DNA from: Staphylococcus sp. Marseille-Q5304
GTDB taxonomy: Bacteria; Bacillota; Bacilli; Staphylococcales; Staphylococcaceae
Length of the DNA stretch: 64,000 nt
Assembly: GCF_943737015.1 (NCBI RefSeq)
Contig: NZ_CALSFP010000001.1
Coordinates: forward strand, 248,001-312,000
Reading direction: 5' to 3'
The notes under the pieces are model-generated. The model did no database searches and was not told the DNA's origin. It worked only from the letters and a program-made list of their open reading frames with translations. Position 1 is the stretch's first letter; each line of letters starts with the position of its first letter. Shown here piece by piece: positions 52,589-62,906 of the stretch. Position numbers and translations under genes: made by a program.

Positions 52589-53737
52589 TTAGCTATTTAA
52601 CATTGAAATGAAACTTTCATAGACTTTATCTGGAGAATATTGTTCAACAGTTTTATAACCATTTTCAATGAGTACATGTTCTTTCAGTTCTTGGTTTATT
52701 AATCTAAGTAATAATCTTGATAGTGCCTTTATATCGCCGTGTCCGATTAAATAACCGTTAATATTATTTTCAATGATGGAATCAGGGCCAACATTTCCAT
52801 CAAAACTTACAATAATGCTACCTTGATTCATTGCTTCTAAAATGACCATGCCAAATCCTTCATTACGAGAAGGGATGACAGTGATTTCACTTTTTGCTAA
52901 TTGTTCATTAAGCTGTTGTGTTTGCCCTTTTAGTCGGACGATTTCTTGGAGGCCATTTTCGTCGATTAAACGTTGTAATTTATCCTTTTCTTGTCCTTCG
53001 CCAAAGATTTCTACGATATAGTTAAACTGGTTGAGATGTTGTTTAATTGGTATAAGACTTTGTATGAGTAAGTCGAAACCTTTTTCATATTCTAACCGTC
53101 CTGCGGCAGTAATGAGCTTAGACTTTGATAAAGATAAGCGTGGTTCTGACAAAATATTTGGGATTACGTAAACCGGACGAGAAAGATGTCTTTGATAAAC
53201 ACGTCGATCTATAGAAGTAAGTGTAGTAATTTTATCTAAACGTTCGTACGCTTGAATGATTTCGTGTTGGTACGATTTGGGATGGGCAGAGAAATTCATA
53301 TGTTCCATCCCGATTTTTTCAATATGCGAAGCCACATGATTTCCTATTAAAATATTGAAACTTGCTCGAGTACCCACAATGACGTCAGTAGAAATATTGT
53401 TCAGGGCTTTAATCATTTTACGTTCAACGTAACGAGAAAATTGGTTTATTCCTGGTTCGAATTGAGAAATTTTCTTAGGTTGGTTCATAGAAGTATATCG
53501 CCTGATACGGTTAAAGAAAATACTGATTAAATTCTTAGGGTGAGGTCGATAATCGATTAATGGTTTAACTATGATAGATGGGTGGAGTTCAAAGTATGGT
53601 GAAGATTGGGCTTTAAATACAGAAATAATTTCTACATGATGACCTTTTTCTGCAAGCGTATTTGCAAGTTGTGATATCGCCTTTACTGTTCCTCCTATAG
53701 CATAGACGTTATGCATAAAAAATGTGATTGACTTCAT
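52589..53737 (-). CDS. Glycosyltransferase family 4 protein
   Basis: GT-B glycosyltransferase of 382 residues. The N-terminal domain starts ITFFMHNVYAIGGTVKAIS. The C-terminal GT1/GT4 domain contains ITAAGRLEYEKGFDLLIQSL, EIFGEGQEKDKLQRLI and the nucleotide-sugar motif VIPSRNEGFGMVILEAM (E-x7-E). The frame is open from 53812, but GGGAGGT fixes ATG 53737. The acceptor is unknown. Surface polysaccharide, teichoic acid or protein are all possible. Neighbouring SD-repeat lipoproteins raise the idea of protein glycosylation, but this is speculation. Confidence 0.85.
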   Translation of the reverse strand: MKSITFFMHNVYAIGGTVKAISQLANTLAEKGHHVEIISVFKAQSSPYFELHPSIIVKPLIDYRPHPKNLISIFFNRIRRYTSMNQPKKISQFEPGINQFSRYVERKMIKALNNISTDVIVGTRASFNILIGNHVASHIEKIGMEHMNFSAHPKSYQHEIIQAYERLDKITTLTSIDRRVYQRHLSRPVYVIPNILSEPRLSLSKSKLITAAGRLEYEKGFDLLIQSLIPIKQHLNQFNYIVEIFGEGQEKDKLQRLIDENGLQEIVRLKGQTQQLNEQLAKSEITVIPSRNEGFGMVILEAMNQGSIIVSFDGNVGPDSIIENNINGYLIGHGDIKALSRLLLRLINQELKEHVLIENGYKTVEQYSPDKVYESFISMLNS

Positions 53738-54139
53738 TTGGGGACCTCCCATAAGTTTGAATTCGAAATTATTGATAATTATAGCATGTATTGAAATAAA
53801 TTCACCTATCATAATAAATTATATGTGAAATGTAATTATTTAATCATGTTTATAACGATACTTTTTCCAAAAAAATGTATTTCAAACATTTTAATTTTTG
53901 TCATTTCAACAAAATTTGTGTAGAATTTCTGAAATCCCTTTTTTCAGAAGATAATAAGGTATATAATTAAGAAAGTATAGATATTTGTCTAGTGTTTGTA
54001 TGATTCTAAAAAATATCATTAATAATAACTGACTTTTTATTTTTTAAACTTTAGAAAACGCTTTATCAAATTAGATGTAACAGTAATCAGATGAAGTAAT
54101 TATTTCTATAAACATATCAGAAGGGGGACTGTATTTGTT
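53738..54139 (+). other. Upstream region of mqo
   Basis: About 400 AT-rich bases. It contains TATAAT at 53962-53967, an inverted repeat TTCTGAA/TTCAGAA just upstream, and a weak cre-like AGAAAACGCTTTAT at 54053-54066 with three mismatches. The leader to mqo would be about 165 nt. No small ORF was seen. Confidence 0.4.
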
Positions 54140-55618
54140 ATGACTACACAACATAGCAAAACAGATGTCATCTTAATTGGTGGCGGTATTATGAGCGCAA
54201 CGCTAGGAACATTATTAAAAGAATTAACACCAGAGAAAGAAATTAAATTATTTGAAAGATTGTCTGAACCTGCTAAAGAAAGTTCAAACGCATGGAACAA
54301 TGCTGGGACTGGACACTCAGCTTTATGTGAGTTGAACTATACTAAAGAGGATAAAGACGGTTCAATTGATATTGAAAAAGCAATTAAAATTAATGAACAG
54401 TTCCAAGTATCAAAACAATTTTGGAGTTATTTAGTTAAGCAAGGTCAATTAAAGAATCCAGAATCATTTATAAAACCAGTGCCACATATGAGCTTTGTAC
54501 AAGGTGTGCAAAATGTAGATTTCTTAAAACGTCGTGTTGATCGTTTAAGCCAAAACATCCTTTTTAAAAATATGGTTATCACTGATGATAAAGAAAAAAT
54601 TAAAGAGTGGACTCCTTTAATTATGGAAGGTCGTACTTCTCATATTCCTATGGCAATTACATATGATAAGACAGGTACTGACGTAAACTTCGGTGAATTG
54701 ACTAAGAAATTATTGAGCAATCTTGAAGCGAAAAATGCAGAGCTTAACTATGGCCAAGAAGTTCAAGACTTGAAAAAACAAAAAGATGGCACTTGGGAAG
54801 TTAAAATTAAAGACTTAGACTCAGGTGATGAATATTTCGTAGAGAGTAATTTCGTATTCATCGGTGCAGGTGGTGCGAGCTTACGTTTATTACAAAAGAC
54901 AGGTATTAAAGAATCTAAACATATCGGCGGTTTCCCTGTAAGTGGTTTATTCTTAGTTTGTAGAGAACCATCTATTACTGAAAAACATCTTGCAAAAGTG
55001 TATGGTAAAGCTCCAGTGGGTGCGCCACCAATGTCAGTTCCTCATTTAGATACACGTTATATTGATGGTGAGAGAACATTATTATTTGGACCGTTCGCTG
55101 GCTTTTCACCTAAATTCTTAAAAACAGGTTCTAATATGGATTTAATTAATTCTGTTAAACCAAATAATTTACTAACAATGTTAGCAGCAGGTGCAAAAGA
55201 AATGAAATTAACGCAATATTTAATTTCACAATTAATGTTATCTAGTGAAGAAAGAATGGATGACTTAAGACAATTTGTACCAAATGCTAAAAGTGAAAAC
55301 TGGGAAATTGTCGTTGCGGGTCAACGTGTCCAAGTTATTAAAGATACTGATAAAGGTAAAGGTACTTTACAATTTGGTACTGAAGTCATCACTTCTGAAG
55401 ATGGTTCATTATCAGCATTATTAGGTGCTTCACCTGGTGCATCAACAGCAGTTGATATTATGTTAGATTTATTGAAGCGTTGTTATAAAGATGAATTCCC
55501 TCAATGGGAAGAGAAAATAAAAGAATTAGTACCTTCATTTGGTATGAAACTTTCTGATAACGAAGCGTTATATACTCAAATTAATCAAGAAGTTAAAAAC
55601 AACTTAAAAATCGATTAA
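54140..55618 (+). CDS. mqo: Malate:quinone oxidoreductase
   Basis: FAD-dependent membrane-associated enzyme of 492 residues that oxidises malate to oxaloacetate and reduces quinone. The N-terminal FAD motif is [18 protein letters not shown]. Further Mqo motifs are [53 protein letters not shown] and [20 protein letters not shown] precedes the ATG. It is monocistronic with two hairpins downstream. Carbon and oxygen control is likely. Confidence 0.95.
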   Translation: MTTQHSKTDVILIGGGIMSATLGTLLKELTPEKEIKLFERLSEPAKESSNAWNNAGTGHSALCELNYTKEDKDGSIDIEKAIKINEQFQVSKQFWSYLVKQGQLKNPESFIKPVPHMSFVQGVQNVDFLKRRVDRLSQNILFKNMVITDDKEKIKEWTPLIMEGRTSHIPMAITYDKTGTDVNFGELTKKLLSNLEAKNAELNYGQEVQDLKKQKDGTWEVKIKDLDSGDEYFVESNFVFIGAGGASLRLLQKTGIKESKHIGGFPVSGLFLVCREPSITEKHLAKVYGKAPVGAPPMSVPHLDTRYIDGERTLLFGPFAGFSPKFLKTGSNMDLINSVKPNNLLTMLAAGAKEMKLTQYLISQLMLSSEERMDDLRQFVPNAKSENWEIVVAGQRVQVIKDTDKGKGTLQFGTEVITSEDGSLSALLGASPGASTAVDIMLDLLKRCYKDEFPQWEEKIKELVPSFGMKLSDNEALYTQINQEVKNNLKID

Positions 55619-55641
55619 TGCATTTGATTTTTATTATAAAA

Positions 55642-55672
55642 AAACAGTGAAGACTGAAGGTCTTCACTGTTT
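55642..55672 (+). terminator. Rho-independent terminator of mqo
   Basis: The stem AAACAGTGAAGAC/GTCTTCACTGTTT has a 5-nt loop. Confidence 0.85.
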
Positions 55673-55673
55673 G

Positions 55674-55714
55674 ACTGTCGACAAAGCTTATAACTTTGTG
55701 GGCAGTTTTTTTAT
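55674..55714 (+). terminator. Second hairpin with T-run
   Basis: ACTGTCGACAAAG pairs with CTTTGTGGGCAGT with a few mismatches and is followed by TTTTTTT. It acts as a backup terminator. Confidence 0.65.
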
Positions 55715-55848
55715 GCAAAAATTTTCAAGGCGCTACTTCATTTTGTAGATAGACATTTTTCCCTTGGGAGCCAGCGCATAATTACTGTCCAATTGCACAT
55801 AAAGTTGTAATGGCTCATTAATATACGAGTAATTTATATTTAAGTTTG

Positions 55849-57225
55849 TCATGAGTGGCTAGAGGGCAGTTCAATGGTGAAAGTTGTACCTTGGCTAATT
55901 TGACTTTCAACCTGGATGGTACCTTCATGTAATTCAATTATTGCTTTAGCAATTGCAAGGCCAAGTCCGTTGCTGTTGTCATTTTCATGATTTACTTTAT
56001 AGAACCGTTCGAATAAATGTGCTTGTGTTTCAGTATCCATGCCTAGACCATCGTCTGTGATTGTACAAATAATAGCAGTGGAAGTTTGGTTTAGAGTAAT
56101 TTCAATCGTGCCATGTCTTTCCGAATATTTAATCGCATTTGTAATCAGGTTTTGAAATGCTTGATACAATAATCTTTCATTACCATCATAATTTATTTCA
56201 TTTAAGTCAGACATAATAATAAGGTCTTTTTGATTTGCTGCAAATTGCTCATGTCGAACTATTTTTTTCAGTAATTGATTTAATGCTACAGTGTCTGTGA
56301 ATTTTAAATGTGTACCATTGTCGATTTCAGATAATAATAGGAGTTCTTTCGTTAAATCACTGAGTTGTGTCGTTACGCTGTGAATTTCATTAATATATGA
56401 GTCACGTAATACAGGATCTTTAGAGCTTTGTAATTGATCTAATAAATGATGTATATGTGTTAAAGGTGTTTTAATTTCGTGAGAAACATTCTGAACGAAG
56501 TGTTGTCTCATATCATCGACTTGCTTTAAAGAAAGTCGCATATCATTAAATCGATATTGCAATGTTCCAAGTTCATCTTCACGTGTTTGTTTAATAGGTG
56601 TAGTAAAATCTCCTTGCATCAATCGATGTGTTGCTTGTTTTAGTTGTTGGATGGGTTTGATAATCGAATACGTTGCTGAAATCGTTAATATAATTGAAAA
56701 AATCAATAATAACGCGATTAATATTGCAAGAAAGATTCTAAATTCGCTAAAGGTCTTTCCTATATCAGGTCGCATAAATACCGCGAGTTCACCTTCTTTA
56801 GTGTTAAATGTAACACCGACAGTATTCTTTGTTGTATTTTCAAAGAAGCCTGTGATGAAAAGATTATAAGGCAAAGATTTAATACCATGGTAATCGTGGC
56901 CGTTTAATACTTTATCAATCTGGTGTTTGGATATATTATCTTTTCTAAAATGAGCACCATAAAATGTTTTCTTTCCTGAAGTATTTACAGTCATAAGTTG
57001 ATAGTTCATTTCGCCTATATGTTTAAAGAAGTTCTTTGACTCTTCTTGAGGCATTTCACTGTGGAACGTTCTAGAATCCTTTAACGTTCGCATAATTTTA
57101 GCATCGTTATTTGCTTTTAAATATTGGTGGTAAATAATATTAGTACATAGAAAGCTTGCTACAGCACTGACTAATAACATGGTGATGAGATAAATAGCTA
57201 AGCGCGTATAGAGTGATTTAAACAT
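55849..57225 (-). CDS. hssS: Heme sensor histidine kinase HssS
   Basis: Membrane sensor kinase of 458 residues. Two helices (about 8-32 and 163-185) flank an extracellular sensor domain. HAMP follows ([20 protein letters not shown]). The phosphoacceptor His249 lies in [15 protein letters not shown], and the ATPase N, G1 and G2 boxes are [17 protein letters not shown] and NSNGLGLAI. It closely matches remembered S. aureus HssS, which responds to heme toxicity. ATG 57225 overlaps the hssR stop by eight bases, so the two are coupled. Confidence 0.93.
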   Translation of the reverse strand: MFKSLYTRLAIYLITMLLVSAVASFLCTNIIYHQYLKANNDAKIMRTLKDSRTFHSEMPQEESKNFFKHIGEMNYQLMTVNTSGKKTFYGAHFRKDNISKHQIDKVLNGHDYHGIKSLPYNLFITGFFENTTKNTVGVTFNTKEGELAVFMRPDIGKTFSEFRIFLAILIALLLIFSIILTISATYSIIKPIQQLKQATHRLMQGDFTTPIKQTREDELGTLQYRFNDMRLSLKQVDDMRQHFVQNVSHEIKTPLTHIHHLLDQLQSSKDPVLRDSYINEIHSVTTQLSDLTKELLLLSEIDNGTHLKFTDTVALNQLLKKIVRHEQFAANQKDLIIMSDLNEINYDGNERLLYQAFQNLITNAIKYSERHGTIEITLNQTSTAIICTITDDGLGMDTETQAHLFERFYKVNHENDNSNGLGLAIAKAIIELHEGTIQVESQISQGTTFTIELPSSHS

Positions 57226-57892
57226 GAGCATCTACCTTATAGCCAAGTCCGCGAACTGTTTGAATTGTAACGTTGGCTTCTAGCTTTTCGAGTCGTTTGC
57301 GCAATCGTTTAATATGGACATCTACAGTACGTTCATCACCTTCGTAATCAAAACCCCATATTTTTTCAATGATGTCATCTCGACTAAAAACTTTATGTGG
57401 GTTAGAAGCCAGTAAAAAGAATAATTGAAACTCTTTATTTGGTAAATTCATCGTTTTATTGTGCGTTTGAATTTCTAAATAAGATTGGATTAACGTGAGG
57501 TTTCCAATATTTAATTCTTTATTAGCATTAATATTATATCTTTTCAGAACAGCTCTAATTCTAAATATAAGCTCCTTTACTTCGAAAGGTTTTGTGACGT
57601 AATCATCAGTTCCTGTAATATAAGCTTGTTCTTTGTCGCTTAATGCATCTCTGGCTGTGAGCATAATGACTGGGAGTTCAAAGTCTTCCTTTAAAGTTTG
57701 ACATAACTCAAAACCATTCATTCCACTCATCATAATGTCTACAATTACAATGTCGACTTGTTGGGTCTCAAGGTAGTCTAATGCACTTTCCCCACTCGTT
57801 TGCACTACAGTATTTAAACCTTCTCTTTCTAAATGCGTTGAAACATATTCTAATATTTTAGCGTCGTCGTCAACAATAAGACATGTTGTCAT
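57218..57892 (-). CDS. hssR: Heme response regulator HssR
   Basis: OmpR/PhoB-type response regulator of 224 residues. The receiver domain has CLIVDDD, phosphoacceptor Asp52 in [10 protein letters not shown], and switch residues in MLTARDA and YVTKPFE. The C-terminal winged helix includes [14 protein letters not shown] and [17 protein letters not shown]. It activates hrtBA, and a matching direct repeat lies upstream of that operon. AAGGAG precedes ATG 57892; the frame opens at 57955. Confidence 0.94.
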   Translation of the reverse strand: MTTCLIVDDDAKILEYVSTHLEREGLNTVVQTSGESALDYLETQQVDIVIVDIMMSGMNGFELCQTLKEDFELPVIMLTARDALSDKEQAYITGTDDYVTKPFEVKELIFRIRAVLKRYNINANKELNIGNLTLIQSYLEIQTHNKTMNLPNKEFQLFFLLASNPHKVFSRDDIIEKIWGFDYEGDERTVDVHIKRLRKRLEKLEANVTIQTVRGLGYKVDAHV

Positions 57893-57978
57893 ATGAATAG
57901 GCTCCTTAAAATAATTATTAATATCAATGTTACGTGATGTATATGTAAAAAACAATAAACCTAAAAAATTTCATTAAA

Positions 57979-57998
57979 GTTCATATTGAGTTCATATC
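57979..57998 (+). promoter_or_regulatory. HssR-binding direct repeat upstream of hrtBA
   Basis: GTTCATATTGAGTTCATATC is a 9-bp direct repeat with a 2-bp spacer, one mismatch between arms. It is of the type reported for HssR at the S. aureus hrt promoter. It sits between divergent hssR and hrtB. A candidate -10, TAATAT, is at 58012-58017. Confidence 0.82.
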
Positions 57999-58046
57999 TA
58001 GGATATAGACTTAATATATACATTATTGAGAGGGAGTGACCAAATT

Positions 58047-59099
58047 ATGAAATTAGCATGGCAAGAGATTAAATTCTATAAATTTCGATTTATGTTAATC
58101 ATGTTAATTATATTATTATTAGGCGTAATGGTGTTATTTATTAGTGGATTAGCGCAAGGTCTTGCTAGGGAAAATATTTCAATGTTAGATAATTTGAAAA
58201 GTGAAAAATATGTGATGCAAGATACGAAACAACCAAAAATCGAAAAATCTATAATAAACCCAACACAACAGAAGAAAATAGAAGACATCATAAATCAAAA
58301 ACCTCTGAAAATTGCACCTCAAACATTAAAAGTTGATGGAAACGAAGAAGATGTACTCATGACGAATAAGGTTAAAAATAAGAAACCGAAATTAATAGAT
58401 GGCCATTTTCCAAAGAAAAAGAATGAGATTGTTATCAATGAAAAGTTAACTGCTAAAAATATAGCAATAAGGGATACGATTAAAACGACAAAAGGAAATC
58501 GTTTAACTGTTTCTGGTGTGATAAAAGATACAATGCATGCACACAGTTCAATTGTGATGGCATCTAATAAAGGGTTTAATCATCTGAATAAACATAGCAG
58601 TATGGTTTATCCATTATCACACCTAAACCATAAGCAACAACAGAAATTGAATGATATAAAAGGTATCAAAGTATTTAGTAAGGATGACATTACAAATGAA
58701 ATTCCAAGTTATAAAGCTGAACAAGCACCACTCAATATGATGATTACGAGCTTATTTGTAATTTCTGCAATCGTATTAAGTGCATTTTTCTATGTAATGA
58801 CGATACAAAAAATTTCTGAAATTGGAATATTAAAAGCAATTGGTATTAAAACTAAGCATTTATTAAGTGCATTAATTACCCAAATATTAATTACGACATT
58901 GATAGCGGTACTTATTGCAGTTGGAGTAATTAGTTTATTGTCTCTTATTATGCCGGTTTCAATGCCATTCCATTTAACTATTGCGAATATCTCACTCGTC
59001 GTAGTGGTCTTTATTGTAGTTGCATTGATTGGTGCTACATTATCTTTAATAAAATTATTTAAAGTAGATCCTATAGAAGCTATTGGAGGGGCTGAATAA
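58047..59099 (+). CDS. hrtB: Heme efflux ABC permease HrtB
   Basis: FtsX/MacB-type permease of 350 residues. It has an N-terminal helix ([21 protein letters not shown]), an extracellular domain (about 45-230) and three C-terminal helices. With HrtA it removes heme or its toxic products from the membrane. GAGGGAG precedes ATG 58047; the frame opens at 58026. The order hrtB-hrtA and divergence from hssRS match the known heme-detoxification locus. Confidence 0.92.
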   Translation: MKLAWQEIKFYKFRFMLIMLIILLLGVMVLFISGLAQGLARENISMLDNLKSEKYVMQDTKQPKIEKSIINPTQQKKIEDIINQKPLKIAPQTLKVDGNEEDVLMTNKVKNKKPKLIDGHFPKKKNEIVINEKLTAKNIAIRDTIKTTKGNRLTVSGVIKDTMHAHSSIVMASNKGFNHLNKHSSMVYPLSHLNHKQQQKLNDIKGIKVFSKDDITNEIPSYKAEQAPLNMMITSLFVISAIVLSAFFYVMTIQKISEIGILKAIGIKTKHLLSALITQILITTLIAVLIAVGVISLLSLIMPVSMPFHLTIANISLVVVVFIVVALIGATLSLIKLFKVDPIEAIGGAE

Positions 59100-59767
59100 T
59101 GTCGTTAGAAGTAAAGAATATTAATAAATCCTATGGACAAGGTGATTCAAAAACACAAGTATTAAAAGGTATAGACTTTGAAATTAAAAAAGGTGAATTT
59201 GTGATACTGACTGGTGCTTCCGGTTCAGGCAAAACAACATTATTAACGATATTAGGTGGATTGTTAACACAAGATAGCGGAGAAATCATATTTGATGACA
59301 AACCTTTATTTTCAAAAGATAACAAAGCAGTTGATCTACGCTTAAATGAAATAGGGTTTATTTTCCAATCCTCACACCTTGTCCCTTATCTAAAGGTAAG
59401 AGCACAATTAACAGTGATAGGTACTGAAGCAGGCCTCTCGAAAAGGGATGCAGTTAAAAGAGCGGACGAATTATTAAAACAAATTGGACTCGGACATCGA
59501 TTAGATGTCTTTCCGCATATGTTATCTGGAGGAGAGAAGCAACGTGTTGCGATTATGCGCGCATTTATGAATAATCCTAAAATCGTGTTAGCAGATGAAC
59601 CTACAGCGAGTCTAGATGCCCAACGTGCTACCGAGGTCGTTGAAATGATTAAATCACAAGTACAACAAAAAGACATGATTGGGTTGATGATCACACATGA
59701 TCAAAGGTTATTTGAGTTTGCAGATCGTGTTATAGAATTAGATGATGGAAAAATCGTAAATAAATAA
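59099..59767 (+). CDS. hrtA: Heme efflux ABC ATPase HrtA
   Basis: ATP-binding subunit of 222 residues of the MacB/LolD subfamily. Walker [10 protein letters not shown] (about 38-46), Q-loop [12 protein letters not shown], signature LSGGEKQR, Walker [13 protein letters not shown] and H-loop MITHDQR are all intact. The ATG shares a base with the hrtB stop (TAATG), so it is translationally coupled. A strong terminator follows. Confidence 0.94.
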   Translation: MSLEVKNINKSYGQGDSKTQVLKGIDFEIKKGEFVILTGASGSGKTTLLTILGGLLTQDSGEIIFDDKPLFSKDNKAVDLRLNEIGFIFQSSHLVPYLKVRAQLTVIGTEAGLSKRDAVKRADELLKQIGLGHRLDVFPHMLSGGEKQRVAIMRAFMNNPKIVLADEPTASLDAQRATEVVEMIKSQVQQKDMIGLMITHDQRLFEFADRVIELDDGKIVNK

Positions 59768-59803
59768 CAAAATAAACGAGTTATTAAGTACTATAATGGT
59801 TGA

Positions 59804-59847
59804 AAAAGGCAATTTCTATTGAAATAATATAGAAATTGCCTTTTACT
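59804..59847 (+). terminator. Rho-independent terminator of hrtBA
   Basis: The perfect 16-bp stem AAAAGGCAATTTCTAT/ATAGAAATTGCCTTTT. Confidence 0.93.
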
Positions 59848-59956
59848 TTGATTGAATTGTAAAAAAGTGTCTTATTCTATATAAAAATTTATGTGCTGTA
59901 CATGCTTGTATATATAGAAAGCACAATAAGGCACTTTAATAGAAAAATGGTAATAT

Positions 59957-60907
59957 TCATTTTATATAAACAGTAGCAAAAAATAATAAAGCAAAATACA
60001 CAGTTAATAACCGTTTATATTGGAACATAAGGGCTAAAAAGTCACGTATCATTGCATATTCTAAAAAATGATAAGGCGTATGACTTCCTAAACCATGGAA
60101 TTTCAGCTTTAATTTTTGACCTAAACGTAATGCGCGCATGATATGAAATTGACTTGTCACACATATAATATCAGCTGATTTTGTTTCCCTTTCTGATATA
60201 ATTCTTTTAGTGAATTTAATATTTTCATACGTGTTAGTTGATTGGTTTTCCATGATAATCCTATTGTTTGGCACACCTTGTTGATGTAAATAACGTTGCA
60301 TTGCTAATGCTTCTGATATAGGTTCGTCTTCTCCTTTGCCACCGCTTACTATGAAATGTGATTGAGGATTTAATTTATAAACATTTAATGCTTGATCTAA
60401 GCGATTTGCTAACATAGGAGGGACTTGTTCATTAAAGATACCAGCCCCAAGGACTAGTATATATTTATAATCTTCGTTGATATGCTTATATTGATAACTT
60501 GAGATATTTGATACATAAATAATAAAGGTAAATAATGCACTGAGTGCAATTGATGCGAGCCATAAAGCGATTGCACTAACGATGGGTAGCTGAGAGATGT
60601 ATACTAAAATGCAAGTGAGTAAAGCGATTTTATAAATAATTGGAAATAGTCGCTTTAAAAATTGTAAACTCTGTTTATTTCGAAAGAATACTCTGTGTTT
60701 AAATAGTAGTAATAAACAGCCGATAATAATGAGTATAATGGAATCGATAGGCCAAGTCTGATTTATGATATGTACGAGAATGACGATGTATCCGAGCGAA
60801 ATCATACTAAAATAGATATTGATATGTGTTAAAATTTTAAAGTTAAAAAACAGCCCAATTAAATAGATTCCTATAATTAAACTACAAACAAGCGTAAAGA
60901 TATTCAT
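59957..60907 (-). CDS. YdcF/DUF218 membrane protein
   Basis: Protein of 316 residues. About five helices fill the N-terminal 140 residues. A cytosolic or external DUF218 (YdcF/SanA/ElyC-like) domain follows: YILVLGAGIFNEQVPPMLANRLDQAL, FIVSGGKGEDEPISEALAM, IIMENQSTNTYENIKF and VTSQFHIMRALRLG. The family is linked to envelope integrity, and a nucleotide-binding role has been suggested. The neighbourhood hrtBA, ydcF, tcaA matches what I recall in S. aureus. Confidence 0.85.
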   Translation of the reverse strand: MNIFTLVCSLIIGIYLIGLFFNFKILTHINIYFSMISLGYIVILVHIINQTWPIDSIILIIIGCLLLLFKHRVFFRNKQSLQFLKRLFPIIYKIALLTCILVYISQLPIVSAIALWLASIALSALFTFIIYVSNISSYQYKHINEDYKYILVLGAGIFNEQVPPMLANRLDQALNVYKLNPQSHFIVSGGKGEDEPISEALAMQRYLHQQGVPNNRIIMENQSTNTYENIKFTKRIISERETKSADIICVTSQFHIMRALRLGQKLKLKFHGLGSHTPYHFLEYAMIRDFLALMFQYKRLLTVYFALLFFATVYIK

Positions 60908-61274
60908 GGTTCACCTCAAGTTATTTATCTGTATATTAAATGTAGTTGAATCAACAGAATTAAGCAACTGAATATATCGGTTTTAATATTTGTGAAGTAT
61001 TCAACAATGTCTTCCTAGTCATATGATGTGAAATAAACAGTAGTACATGGCAGAATAACGCACAGCGTTTTTGAATTAAATTAGACTAAATATGTATATC
61101 AATCACATATTAAAACAGATATAATAATAGAGATAGTATAAAATACACTTTCATGGCTTCGTAGCATAAATCGAATAAGGTGAGACATTGATTTTGGATG
61201 AGGAAATCGTTAATATAGGTCGAGTATCTATTCATTTAAACTAACGTAAAGAATATAAAGAAGAGGTGATAATG
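60908..61274 (+). other. Upstream region of tcaA lacking tcaR
   Basis: About 367 AT-rich bases. TATAAT at 61120-61125 is a candidate -10. S. aureus carries the MarR-type gene tcaR here, but no such ORF or recognisable remnant is present. Confidence 0.5.
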
Positions 61275-62666
61275 ATGCGACAATGTCCTAATTGTAAACG
61301 TGATGTAGAAGACAGCAAACATCAATGCCCACATTGTGGATTCCAGTTGTATGGTAAACGTACTAATAAAAACAATGACAAGTCTGAAGAAAAGTCAGGC
61401 AACAAGACAACACTTACGAAAGCGCAAAAGGTCATCCCTTGGGGTATAGCAGGTTTTATTATTATTTTACTGATTATCATCTTCTTTTTATTACGTAATT
61501 TTAATTCTCCAGATGCTCAGTCAAAAATATTACTTAATGCGGTAGAAAATAATGATACACAAAAGCTTTCTACGTTATTGAGTACGAAAGAAAATAATGT
61601 CGACGATACTGAAGCGGCTCAATACATAAAGTATATTAAGAAAGAAGTTGGGCTAAAACGATTTTCGACAGAAGTGAAAAGTAAAATAAAAAATTTAAAT
61701 GAGAGCGATAATAAAGTTTCTTCAAATATTTTGGCTAACAATGGTGATAGTGTTTTAAAAATAACTAAAAATGGAACGCGTTACTTATTCTTCGATAACA
61801 TGAATTTTACAGCTCCGACAAAAGAAGCAGTTGTTAAACCTAAATATAAAACAACTTATTTATTCAAGTCAGATGGTAAACAGAAAAAAGTTATTGCTGA
61901 AAAAAATCAAAAAACATCATTAGGTAAATTTATTCCAGGTGAATATATATTGGATGCGAAAAAGAAAATGTCTAATGGTCAGTTTATCGGTCAGTTGAAA
62001 TTTGATTTTAGAGATAGTGATAGTGGCACTGTTAATGTTAACGAAGATTTTAATGAAGCTTATATCAATGTAGATTTAAACGGGGCGAAGAATATAGATA
62101 AGAAATCAGTTAAGGTTAAGATAAACGATAAAACATTTAACTATAAAAAAGGTCAATCTATAGGTCCATTCCCACAAACAAAATCACTAACAGTTTCAGC
62201 AGAAGGGAAAGCTAAAAAGAAAACATTTAAATCTGCAAAGACGACAGTCATCCCAGATAACTTAAAAGAAGATACCCAAGTATCAGTAGAGTTTGATGAT
62301 GATGAAATTAATAAGTATGTGAAGAAAAAAGAGAAGGAATCGAGTAGTTTTAGCGATAAAATCTCTAAGTTTCTAACAAAATTCACGTCAGCCCACAATA
62401 AGGCGGATAATAAAGGTGAATTTGCTTTAGTATCTCCATTGTTAAAGAAAGACTCTGATTCATATAAATCGATTAAAAAGTCGGTCGATTCTGATGATAA
62501 GTTAAAACTCAACCAGCCTCAGATTACTGATGTTGTGAAAAAAGGTAAACAATTCTATGTCACAGCAACATCATTGAAAGATAACGGGGAATATGAAAAA
62601 TCTGACTATCAATTAGAAGGTACAAATAAAGCGAATGATTTAAAGTTAGTTAAATACGATGAGTAA
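61275..62666 (+). CDS. tcaA: Teicoplanin-resistance-associated membrane protein TcaA
   Basis: Protein of 463 residues. The cytosolic zinc ribbon is CPNC...CPHC (residues 4-23). One membrane helix (WGIAGFIIILLIIIFFLLRNF, near 58-78) is followed by a large extracellular part with TcaA-like repeats (FIPGEYILDAKKKMSNGQFIG, GPFPQTKSLTVSAEGKAKKKTF). It closely matches S. aureus TcaA, whose loss or alteration changes glycopeptide susceptibility. In-frame GTG 61266 and ATG 61272 are alternatives; ATG 61275 has the best spacing from GAGGTG. Confidence 0.9.
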   Translation: MRQCPNCKRDVEDSKHQCPHCGFQLYGKRTNKNNDKSEEKSGNKTTLTKAQKVIPWGIAGFIIILLIIIFFLLRNFNSPDAQSKILLNAVENNDTQKLSTLLSTKENNVDDTEAAQYIKYIKKEVGLKRFSTEVKSKIKNLNESDNKVSSNILANNGDSVLKITKNGTRYLFFDNMNFTAPTKEAVVKPKYKTTYLFKSDGKQKKVIAEKNQKTSLGKFIPGEYILDAKKKMSNGQFIGQLKFDFRDSDSGTVNVNEDFNEAYINVDLNGAKNIDKKSVKVKINDKTFNYKKGQSIGPFPQTKSLTVSAEGKAKKKTFKSAKTTVIPDNLKEDTQVSVEFDDDEINKYVKKKEKESSSFSDKISKFLTKFTSAHNKADNKGEFALVSPLLKKDSDSYKSIKKSVDSDDKLKLNQPQITDVVKKGKQFYVTATSLKDNGEYEKSDYQLEGTNKANDLKLVKYDE

Positions 62667-62679
62667 AGTTAATTGTTTG

Positions 62680-62714
62680 AATCTGAGACATAAATAAATG
62701 TCTCAGATTTTTTG
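62680..62714 (+). terminator. Rho-independent terminator
   Basis: AATCTGAGACA/TGTCTCAGATT is followed by TTTTT, between tcaA and tcaB. It should attenuate read-through into tcaB. Confidence 0.85.
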
Positions 62715-62723
62715 TCTATTAAG

Positions 62724-62769
62724 AGGGAGCACGAAATCTCTTTTAGAAAATTCGATTTCTGTCCCACGC
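62724..62769 (-). repeat. Dispersed intergenic repeat, inverted partial copy D
   Basis: On the minus strand it reads GGCGTGGGACAGAAATCGAA and then TTTTCTAAAAGAGATTTCGT, matching the first 45 bases of copies A and C in reverse orientation. The rest of the unit is missing. Confidence 0.75.
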
Positions 62770-62906
62770 CTTTTTTCTCTAAAATTTAAATAGTATAAAT
62801 AATATATGGATTGTTCAATATTATGCACTTTCAAGCTATAATAGTTTATATCATTTTTATAGTTAAACTATATTTTAATATAGATGATTGGAACAGGAGG
62901 TCTTCA

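Noticed and set aside
61191..61245. Short TTG-initiated frame upstream of tcaA, considered as a tcaR remnant
   Set aside because: Only about 18 codons, no resemblance to TcaR that I can see, and poor ribosome-site spacing.
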